A stretch of DNA of 9,965 nucleotides from Chloroflexota bacterium (GTDB taxonomy: Bacteria > Chloroflexota > Anaerolineae > B4-G1 > DUEL01), in the NCBI GenBank assembly GCA_017743275.1, contig JAGHZG010000028.1, positions 1 through 9,965 on the forward strand. Reading direction: 5' to 3'. Position 1 is the first letter of the stretch; every line of letters begins with the position of its first letter. This document shows, one piece after another, positions 4,702 to 9,965 of this stretch. The translations under genes and the position numbers were made by a program. A model generated the notes under the pieces. The model was given only the letters and a program-made list of their open reading frames with translations, did no database searches and was not told the DNA's origin.

Positions 4702-5793
4702 ATGGGGGTAGAGGGGTCCGGCGGACAGGCGGTATCTGTAGGGGCAGGGCTTGCCCCTGCCTCGTCGGGGGCCGACCGGTATGGCGGGCAGGCGGTGTCT
4801 GTGGGGGGCAACCGCAAGGGCCACGCCCCGAAGGGACTCGCCCCGAGGGGTTGCCCCTACACGCCCCTGCCCTGGGGGGCAAATGGAGGGGCCGACCGGT
4901 ACGGCGGACAGGCGGTCATTGAGGGGGTGATGATGCGGAGCACCCGCCGGGTGGCGGTGGCCGTCCGCAACCCCCAGGGGGAAATTGTCCTCCGCACGGA
5001 GCCGCTCCGGTCGGCCATTTACCGGGGCGCGGTCCCCCGCATCCCCCTGCTGCGGGGGCTGACCATGCTCTGGGACGCGCTGGGGCTGGGCATCCGCGCC
5101 CTGATGTGGTCCGCCGATGTGGCCCTGGGCGAAGAGGAGAAGACGGGCTCGTTCAGCGGCGCGATGGGCTGGGTCAGTGGATTGCTGGGCATTACCCTGG
5201 GCATCGGCCTCTTTATGGTCCTGCCGTCCCTGCTGGTGGGCCTGCTCCCCGTACCGCTCCCTCCGCTGGCCGACAGTCTGCTGGAGGGGGGAGTCCGACT
5301 GCTCCTGGTGGTGGGCTACATCTGGGGGGTTGGATTTCTGCCCGACATTCGCCGGGTTTTCGCTTACCACGGGGCGGAGCACAAAACCATCAACGCCTAC
5401 GAGGCCGGTGTGCCGCTCACGGTGGAGGCCGTTCAGGCCCACTCCACCGCCCATACCCGATGCGGCACGTCTTTTCTGCTGACCGTGGTGGTCATTTCGG
5501 TCCTGGTCCTGGCACCGCTGGGGCAGTTGCCGCTCCTCTGGCGGGCCCTCAGCCGGATTCTGGCAATCCCACTCATCGTTGGCCTGGCCTACGAGTGGAT
5601 ACAGTTCAGCGCCCGCTTCGCCGACCGGCCCTGGATGCGCCTGCTGGTGGGCCCGAACCTGGCGTTGCAGCGGTTCACCACCCGCCCACCCGACGACAGC
5701 ATGGTGGAGGTGGCCATCCGGGCGCTGAAGGCGGTTATGGAGGACATCACAACTCAGGAGGCACCAAATGGAACCCCGGGGACGGTACTTTGA
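4702..5793 (+). CDS. DUF1385 family membrane protein with repeat-derived N-terminal insertions
   Basis: This 363-residue integral membrane protein belongs to DUF1385, a conserved family of unknown function. Diagnostic blocks are YGGQAVIEGVMMRS (67-80), YHGAEHKTINAYE (222-234), AHTRCGTSFLL (250-260) and YEWIQFSAR (297-305). Hydrophobic segments lie at about 157-182, 197-217, 256-275 and 282-297. The first 60 residues are unusual: GGQAV occurs three times (7-11, 28-32, 68-72) because repeat DNA interrupts the 5' end, each time in multiples of three. Removing both insertions leaves about 302 residues, a usual family length, and makes the start MGVEGS-GGQAVIEG. That supports the ATG at 4702 as the true start. 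ATGs at 4930 and 4933 are alternatives but would cut the conserved block. The 3' end overlaps the MaoC gene by 26 nt. Confidence 0.88.
   Translation: MGVEGSGGQAVSVGAGLAPASSGADRYGGQAVSVGGNRKGHAPKGLAPRGCPYTPLPWGANGGADRYGGQAVIEGVMMRSTRRVAVAVRNPQGEIVLRTEPLRSAIYRGAVPRIPLLRGLTMLWDALGLGIRALMWSADVALGEEEKTGSFSGAMGWVSGLLGITLGIGLFMVLPSLLVGLLPVPLPPLADSLLEGGVRLLLVVGYIWGVGFLPDIRRVFAYHGAEHKTINAYEAGVPLTVEAVQAHSTAHTRCGTSFLLTVVVISVLVLAPLGQLPLLWRALSRILAIPLIVGLAYEWIQFSARFADRPWMRLLVGPNLALQRFTTRPPDDSMVEVAIRALKAVMEDITTQEAPNGTPGTVL
4714..4916 (+). repeat. Two repeat insertions flanked by copies of the DUF1385 5' sequence
   Basis: The 14-mer ggcggacaggcggt occurs at 4720-4733 and 4903-4916, and with one change at 4783-4796. 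The longer 29-nt versions at 4768-4796 and 4888-4916 differ at two positions. Spacings are 63 and 120 nt, both multiples of three. Between the copies lie palindromic elements: a G-rich inverted repeat at 4738-4761, and arms GGGGCAACC (4805-4813) and GGTTGCCCC (4849-4857). The same two elements recur at 8699-8757. The pattern fits short palindromic mobile repeats that carried or duplicated adjoining coding sequence. Confidence 0.8.
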
Positions 5794-6253
5794 GGACATC
5801 GTCGTCGGCGAGGAGATAGAATCTGCCCCGCGCACCATCACCGAGGCCGACATCCGGACCTTCGCCGAACTCTCCGGCGACACCAACCCGTTGCACATAG
5901 ACCCGGAGTATGCCCGGACGACGATGTTCGGCGAGCGCATCGCCCACGGCCTGCTGGGGCTCTCGGTCGCCAGCGGGCTGGCCTGGCAGACCGGCCTGAT
6001 GGAGGGAACAGCAGAAGCATTCATCGGGCTGGACTGGAAATTCCGCACCCCCATCCGGATCGGGGATACGGTTCGGTTGCGCATCGTCGCGACGCAGAAA
6101 AAGGCGATGCCGCACCTGAGCGGAGGCTTTGTCACTATCTCCGCCGTTCTCCTGAACCAGCGGGACGAGGTGGTGCAGAAAGGGACGTGGACCGTCCTGG
6201 TCCGTGCCCGGCAAAGGTATGGAAGAGAAACCAGTGGGCAAGACTCTTCTTGA
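5768..6253 (+). CDS. MaoC-like hot-dog-fold dehydratase
   Basis: This 161-residue protein is a single-domain MaoC/R-specific enoyl-CoA hydratase-like enzyme, a family adding water to trans-2-enoyl-CoA or related thioesters in the cytoplasm. The hydratase-2 signature is present as FAELSGDTNPLHIDPEYA (32-49), with the catalytic pair D38 and H43. It is followed by the family pattern ERIAHGLLGLS (56-66), then LDWKFRTPIRIGDTVRLR. AGGAGG at 5756-5761 stands 6 nt before the ATG, a strong ribosome binding site lying inside the end of the DUF1385 gene. It overlaps that gene by 26 nt and the next by about 35 nt. The acyl substrate is unknown; no other beta-oxidation or polyhydroxyalkanoate gene is in the window. 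The last dozen residues are polar and probably not part of the fold. Confidence 0.92.
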   Translation: MEPRGRYFEDIVVGEEIESAPRTITEADIRTFAELSGDTNPLHIDPEYARTTMFGERIAHGLLGLSVASGLAWQTGLMEGTAEAFIGLDWKFRTPIRIGDTVRLRIVATQKKAMPHLSGGFVTISAVLLNQRDEVVQKGTWTVLVRARQRYGRETSGQDSS

Positions 6254-7307
6254 GAAAGCGCAGAAACTGCCGATGACCAACGAGACCTGGCAGGGGACGG
6301 CCCGTCTGGCCCGGGCGTGGATCACCCCGGACGATCGGGCTCCCTACCGTCCATATATCATCCTGTTTATGGACCAGGTTCACGACAAGGTGATGGGCTC
6401 CCATATCGTGGAAGCCCGACCGACGCCGGAGGAGATTCTGGACGTCCTGCTGCAGGCAATGACGCGCCCGGCCGCCGGGGCCGGGCGGCCGCGCCGCCCT
6501 ATGCGCCTGCTGATAGACGCCGCGGAGATGGCCGAAGCACTATCCCCCCGCCTGGCGGACCTGGGGATTCGGTGCCAGTTCCATCCGGTCCCTCTGATAG
6601 ACCAGGCACTTCGGGAGATGGAGGCGTTTTTACAGGGTCGCCCCCCCCTGCCGGGCCTGCTCCAAATCCCCGGCGTGACCCCCCAGATCGCGGAGGGGTT
6701 TTACCAGGCGGCCGCATCCTTCTATCGCCAGGCACCATGGCGCTGGCTCAGCGATGCGTACCCCATTGAAATCCGCTTTCCACCTCACGATAGACCCCGC
6801 TATACCGCCCTGATGGGGTATGGGGGTTATGCCTATGGTCTGGCAACGTACGAGTCGCTGGATTCCATTCGCCTGATCTACACGGGCATCCCGCCCAATC
6901 AACTGGTGGGGCGAATCACCGGGGTCTGCCTGATGTTCGGTACGGCGCTGGAAATGCCCTTTGACGACCTGGATGATATGAACCGTTACGGCTGGCCAGT
7001 AGCAGGTGAGTCGGCCTATCCCCGTCTCTTCCGCATACTCCTGAGCGGAGAACCGGCCCCGCCCACCCGGTCCGACGTGCTCTGGTTTGAGGCCGCCCTG
7101 CGGGCCGTCCCGGTTTTCGTCCGGGATTATATGCATGCCGACCGGGGAGAACCCCGCCCGGCGGAGGTCACCCTCCCGGTCACCACCGCTGAAGGCCCGG
7201 CGGAGATTTACCTGCGCTACCCGGTCCCCGGTCTTGAGTCCCAGGATTGGACCCTTTCCCTGATTCTGAACCCACCCCGCAAACGGCGCAAAAGGGGAGG
7301 CGGATAA
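6219..7307 (+). CDS. DUF6930/DUF7309-like protein of unknown function
   Basis: This 362-residue soluble protein has no assigned function. The first half (about 20-140, with TWQGTARLARAWI, APYRPYIILFMDQV and RPTPEEILDVLLQAM) resembles DUF6930. The second half (about 160-305) has APWRWLSD, YTALMGYGGYAYGLATYES, an acidic FDDLDDMNRYGWP stretch and AYPRLFRIL, the pattern of the DUF7309/DUF6930 proteins; I place it by memory of these patterns. The C-terminus ends in a basic tail, RKRRKRGGG. No signal peptide or membrane segment is visible. The start is uncertain: GTG at 6204 is in frame five codons upstream, and neither it nor ATG 6219 has a good ribosome binding site, so it probably depends on coupling with the overlapping MaoC gene. 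Confidence 0.7.
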   Translation: MEEKPVGKTLLEKAQKLPMTNETWQGTARLARAWITPDDRAPYRPYIILFMDQVHDKVMGSHIVEARPTPEEILDVLLQAMTRPAAGAGRPRRPMRLLIDAAEMAEALSPRLADLGIRCQFHPVPLIDQALREMEAFLQGRPPLPGLLQIPGVTPQIAEGFYQAAASFYRQAPWRWLSDAYPIEIRFPPHDRPRYTALMGYGGYAYGLATYESLDSIRLIYTGIPPNQLVGRITGVCLMFGTALEMPFDDLDDMNRYGWPVAGESAYPRLFRILLSGEPAPPTRSDVLWFEAALRAVPVFVRDYMHADRGEPRPAEVTLPVTTAEGPAEIYLRYPVPGLESQDWTLSLILNPPRKRRKRGGG

Positions 7308-7326
7308 GAAGAATCCTTACTGCTGA

Positions 7327-7360
7327 ACGTGCCAGGCACTTTCAGAAGTGCCTGGCACGT
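7327..7360. repeat. Perfect 15-bp palindromic hairpin (GTGCCAGGCACTT repeat)
   Basis: ACGTGCCAGGCACTT at 7327-7341 is exactly complementary to 7346-7360 around the loop TCAG. It begins 19 nt after the DUF6930-like stop and ends 19 nt before the MFS start. There is no T tract, so it is not a textbook terminator, although a hairpin this stable could affect transcription or mRNA decay between the two genes. The same arm recurs at 9852-9866 after nadA, which marks it as a dispersed repeat. Confidence 0.85.
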
Positions 7361-7379
7361 CCTCCGCTGAATAGTTACG

Positions 7380-8693
7380 ATGGAGAAATCCTCTCTTCTT
7401 TTACAGACGGTGCAGGAGACGGGGCCGGAGGCGGCCGCGCCGCCCGTCCTTCCCCGTCGGGAGGCCGTCCATGCGCTCCTGGAGCAGCGGGACTTCGCGC
7501 TCCTCTGGGTGGGGCAACTGCTCTCCCAGATTGGGGACCAGTGCCTCCTGATTGCGGCCGTCACCCTGATCACCCACCTCTCCGCCTCGCCGCTGGCCCT
7601 GTTGATCCCGGCTCTCTCCCTGGCCCTGCCTCAGGTCCTCTTCGGACTGGTGGGCGGCGTCATCGCCGACCGCATAGACCGCCGGTGGGTGATGATTGCC
7701 TCCGACCTCCTGCGGGCACTCCTGGTCCTGGCTGCGTTGCTGGTGCGGACGACGGGCGACCTCTGGATTCTCTACCTGGCGGCGGCGGGCCTGGCGATGG
7801 TCGGCGCGTTCTTCTACCCGGCCCGCAACGCCAGCATCCCCAACATCGTCCCCGACCATCTGCTCTTGGCGGCCAACGGGATGATCCAGGGCAGTTACAT
7901 CCTGGCCCTCATCGTGGGCCCCACGCTGGCCGGGAGCATCGTGGAACTGTGGGGCTGGTCGGCGGCCATCATCTTTGACAGTGCCACCTTTGTCTTCTCG
8001 GCCGCGACCATCCTGGTGATGCGCATCCCGCCGCTGCGGAACGGCGAATCGGCGCTGGCCCCCCGCCGGACCCTCTGGCAGGACATGCGGGTGGGCCTCC
8101 GATTTATCTACCATTCCCCCTCCCTGCACCGCATCCTGCCGGTGACCGGCGTGGCGACCCTGAGTATCGGCGCTGTCGTCCTCCTGGCTATCCCTCACCT
8201 CAAGGTCCGGTTGGGGGCCGGGGGGCTGGAGTACGGAGGGGCGATGAGCGCGCTGGGCATCGGCTCTATTCTGGGGGGACTGGTCGCCGCTCGCCTCTCG
8301 CGCCGATTCCCTCTCCACATCCTGGTGGGCTGGATGCTGGTTCTGGCGGGCGGGGCCATCATCGGTTTCGCCTACGCGCCGGCTTATCTGATCGTTCTCC
8401 TCAGCGTGATCATCCTGGGTATGTGCATTGTCATCGCCCGGGGCGCGCTGGACACCATGGTCCAGACCCTCTCCCCCGATGAGGTACGGGGGCGGGTCCA
8501 GTCGGCGGTGGCGCTCATCGTCGCCGCCGGGACCGCACTGGCTCAGGGACTTTCCGCCTTCCTGGGCCATTTCCTGGGTGTACAGACCGTCTTGGTGGGG
8601 GCGGGGCTGATCACCGCTGCCGCCGGTTTCGCCACCATCTACACCCTCCGCGAGGCGGCTCTTCTGATTGGGAGAATCCGGGGCCCGGCGTGA
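7380..8693 (+). CDS. MFS transporter, EntS/MFS_3-like efflux family
   Basis: This 437-residue major facilitator is a proton-driven inner-membrane exporter by family. It has a cytoplasmic N-terminal stretch of about 35 residues. The MFS entry motif FALLWVGQLLSQIGDQ (39-54) follows, then the loop GGVIADRIDRRWV (92-104, motif A), then FFYPARNASIPNIVP (144-158), which is typical of the MFS_3 branch. A central cytoplasmic loop lies near 215-245, and the second-half signature DEVRGRVQS (367-375) is present. Hydrophobic runs are consistent with about twelve helices and nothing is truncated. The ATG at 7380 has no evident Shine-Dalgarno; a GTG 10 codons downstream is a possible alternative. Substrates for this branch include siderophores, drugs and macrolides, but none can be assigned. 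The hairpin upstream suggests its transcription may be separated from the preceding operon. Confidence 0.93.
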   Translation: MEKSSLLLQTVQETGPEAAAPPVLPRREAVHALLEQRDFALLWVGQLLSQIGDQCLLIAAVTLITHLSASPLALLIPALSLALPQVLFGLVGGVIADRIDRRWVMIASDLLRALLVLAALLVRTTGDLWILYLAAAGLAMVGAFFYPARNASIPNIVPDHLLLAANGMIQGSYILALIVGPTLAGSIVELWGWSAAIIFDSATFVFSAATILVMRIPPLRNGESALAPRRTLWQDMRVGLRFIYHSPSLHRILPVTGVATLSIGAVVLLAIPHLKVRLGAGGLEYGGAMSALGIGSILGGLVAARLSRRFPLHILVGWMLVLAGGAIIGFAYAPAYLIVLLSVIILGMCIVIARGALDTMVQTLSPDEVRGRVQSAVALIVAAGTALAQGLSAFLGHFLGVQTVLVGAGLITAAAGFATIYTLREAALLIGRIRGPA

Positions 8694-8698
8694 CCGTT

Positions 8699-8758
8699 GG
8701 GGCAACCGCCAGGGTTGCCCCTACATCACCGTTGTAGGGGCAGGGCTTGCCCCTGCCC
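8699..8758. repeat. Dispersed palindromic repeats between MFS and nadA
   Basis: GGGGCAACC (8699-8707) pairs perfectly with GGTTGCCCC (8713-8721) over a 5-nt loop. A second G-rich inverted repeat follows, of which 8733-8757 is identical over 25 nt to 4737-4761. The remainder of the 109-nt gap ends with the nadA ribosome binding site. The hairpins could attenuate or insulate, but no T tract supports a terminator. Confidence 0.8.
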
Positions 8759-8802
8759 TGGGGCTTGCCCCTTTCCCACACACACGTTGACGGAGAAAGA
8801 CC

Positions 8803-9846
8803 GTGGAACTCCACGAACAAGTGGCCGTATGGAAGGCCCGGTTGGGGCCGGACCTGGTGATTCTGGGACACCACTATCAGCGGGACGAGGTCATCCAGTT
8901 CGCCGACTTCCGGGGGGATAGCCTCCAACTGGCGCGGAATGCCGTCCGCACCGATGCCCGCTACATCGTCTTCTGCGGCGTTCACTTCATGGCCGAGACG
9001 GCGGCCATCCTGGCCAGACCCGGCCAGACCGTCCTCATCCCCGATATGGAGGCCGGATGCTTCCTGGCCGACCGGGCCGACCTGCCGCTGGTGGAGGCCG
9101 CCTGGCGTGACCTGGCACGGGTGCTGGACGTGGAACGGGAAGTGATGCCGGTCACCTACATTAACTCGGCGGCCGCCCTGAAAGCGTTCTGCGGCCAGCA
9201 CGGCGGGATGGTCTGCACATCGGCCAACGCGGGGAAAGTACTGGCCCGCGCGCTGGCTGAACGCCCGCGCGTCCTCTTCTTCCCCGATCAGCACCTGGGA
9301 CGCAACACCGCGCGCCCGATGGGTATCCCGCCGGAAGAAATCCTGCTCTGGGACCCACGCCGTCCCCTGAGTGGGTACAGCCCGGAGCGCCTCCGGCGGG
9401 CCCGCCTCTTCCTCTGGCCCGGCTGGTGCTACGTCCACACCCGCTTCCGGCCCGAACACGTCCGGGCATGGCGGGAGCGGGACCCGGACGTGCGGATTCT
9501 GGTTCACCCCGAATGCACCGAAGAAGTAGTCTATCTGGCGGACGAGGTCGGCTCCACCTCCTACATCATCCGTCGGGTGGAGGAATCGCCGCCGGGGACA
9601 AAGTGGGCCATCGGGACGGAGTTCAACCTGGTCCACCGCCTGGCCCGGGAACACCCGGAGCAGTTTATCGTCCCCCTCTCCGACGAACCCCACTACTGCC
9701 GGACGATGAACCTCATTACCCTGGAGAAACTGGCCCGGGTGCTGGAGGGGCTGGTGAACGGGGTGCTGATCAACCCGGTCGTCGTCCCGCCGGAGGTCGC
9801 CGAACCGGCCCGTCGGGCGCTGGAACGGATGCTGGAGATCCCATAA
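8803..9846 (+). CDS. nadA: Quinolinate synthase NadA
   Basis: NadA condenses iminoaspartate with dihydroxyacetone phosphate to quinolinate, the second step of de novo NAD synthesis, using a [4Fe-4S] cluster. The 347-residue sequence has the whole family signature: ILGHHYQRDEVIQFADF (20-36), GDSLQLA, FCGVHFMAETA (57-67), FPDQHLGRNTA (160-170), VHPECTEEV (234-242) and ITLEKLARVLE. The cluster ligands are expected at C86 (DMEAGC), C209 (PGWCYVH) and C299 (HYCRTMN). Their spacing of 123 and 90 residues fits the long Bacillus/cyanobacterial form rather than the shorter form with about 87 residues in the first interval. The start is GTG, 7 nt after GGAG (8792-8795). nadB and nadC are not in the window, so the pathway genes are dispersed or lie to the right. 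Confidence 0.97.
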   Translation: MELHEQVAVWKARLGPDLVILGHHYQRDEVIQFADFRGDSLQLARNAVRTDARYIVFCGVHFMAETAAILARPGQTVLIPDMEAGCFLADRADLPLVEAAWRDLARVLDVEREVMPVTYINSAAALKAFCGQHGGMVCTSANAGKVLARALAERPRVLFFPDQHLGRNTARPMGIPPEEILLWDPRRPLSGYSPERLRRARLFLWPGWCYVHTRFRPEHVRAWRERDPDVRILVHPECTEEVVYLADEVGSTSYIIRRVEESPPGTKWAIGTEFNLVHRLAREHPEQFIVPLSDEPHYCRTMNLITLEKLARVLEGLVNGVLINPVVVPPEVAEPARRALERMLEIP

Positions 9847-9851
9847 CCCTG

Positions 9852-9879
9852 ACGTGCCAGGCACTTCTGGAAGTGCCTG
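9852..9879. repeat. Second, degenerate copy of the GTGCCAGGCACTT hairpin
   Basis: The left arm at 9852-9866 is identical to the 15-nt arm at 7327-7341. The loop is CTGG, and the right arm (9871-9879) keeps only the inner 9 nt before diverging. It sits 5 nt after the nadA stop codon. Confidence 0.75.
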
Positions 9880-9910
9880 TAACTACCTACCCTGACCCGT
9901 TTGCGATAAC

Positions 9911-9965
9911 GTAGCGCAGGCTTTAGCCTGCGAATACAGGCCTGGCGGCCTGCGCTACAGGGGCA
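9911..9965. repeat. Compound palindrome at the window end
   Basis: GTAGCGCAGGC (9911-9921) is complementary over 11 bp to 9948-9958. Inside, two small hairpins can form instead: CGCAGGCT-TT-AGCCTGCG (9915-9932) and CAGGCC-TGGC-GGCCTG (9937-9952). This alternative-fold layout is typical of REP-like intergenic elements. The sequence then continues aggggca, similar to the start of the 4738 and 8734 repeats, and is cut by the window. Confidence 0.75.

Noticed and set aside
4883..4885. ATG at 4883 as the original start of the DUF1385 gene
   Set aside because: It is out of frame with the conserved YGGQAVIEG block, whereas the ATG at 4702 is in frame and the inserted repeats keep the frame open.
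3424..6135. A 903-codon open frame on the minus strand across the dehydrogenase, DUF1385 and MaoC genes
   Set aside because: It is antisense to three genes with clear family signatures, and its product is low-complexity and matches nothing I recognise. Long antisense frames are expected in GC-rich DNA.
7327..7360. Rho-independent terminator after the DUF6930-like gene
   Set aside because: The stem is strong but no T tract follows on either strand, and the same arm recurs elsewhere, so a repeat is the safer call.
7401..8705. A 434-codon minus-strand frame opposite the MFS gene, and similar ones at 987-2048 and 8611-9864
   Set aside because: All mirror the codon bias of convincing plus-strand genes; the products are rich in G, P, R, H and Q without domains.

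Overview
The window is a GC-rich bacterial chromosome segment in which every credible gene lies on the plus strand. Gene content, the abundance of short palindromic intergenic repeats and the degenerate 9-nt cgaaagg-type tandem repeat suggest an Anaerolineae-like member of the Chloroflexota. This is an inference from style and gene families; no marker gene proves it.

Layout. Positions 1-354 hold hairpin-forming repeats and a possible promoter. Positions 355-1082 hold a type II toxin-antitoxin pair (AF2212-like antitoxin and VapC/PIN toxin), visibly poorer in GC than its neighbours. Positions 1086-3166 hold a metal-chelatase locus: an AAA+ BchI/ChlI-like ATPase followed by a VWA (ChlD C-terminal) module in the -1 frame. 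A run of nine A's sits just before the stop of the first ORF, and the second frame is open through it. The two ORFs therefore look like one ChlD gene read with a -1 frameshift, giving a small and a medium subunit. Positions 3230-3512 hold a relic of a second toxin-antitoxin locus: a UPF0175 antitoxin with a doubtful start codon, overlapped by only the first 11 codons of a DUF3368-type PIN toxin.

Positions 3538-7307 form a tightly packed gene run: an Ldh_2-family dehydrogenase, a DUF1385 membrane protein whose 5' end carries two in-frame insertions of repeat DNA, a MaoC-like hydratase, and a DUF6930/DUF7309-like protein of unknown function. The last three overlap one another, so they are probably co-transcribed and translationally coupled. 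A perfect 15-bp hairpin follows. Then come an MFS exporter (7380-8693), a short intergenic stretch of dispersed repeats, quinolinate synthase nadA (8803-9846; NAD biosynthesis), and further palindromic repeats to the window end.

The genes do not form one pathway. The most notable points are the predicted frameshift-coded chelatase ChlI/ChlD (most likely serving cobalt insertion with a CobN elsewhere in a non-phototroph), the decayed antitoxin-toxin locus beside it, and the repeat DNA absorbed into the DUF1385 reading frame.
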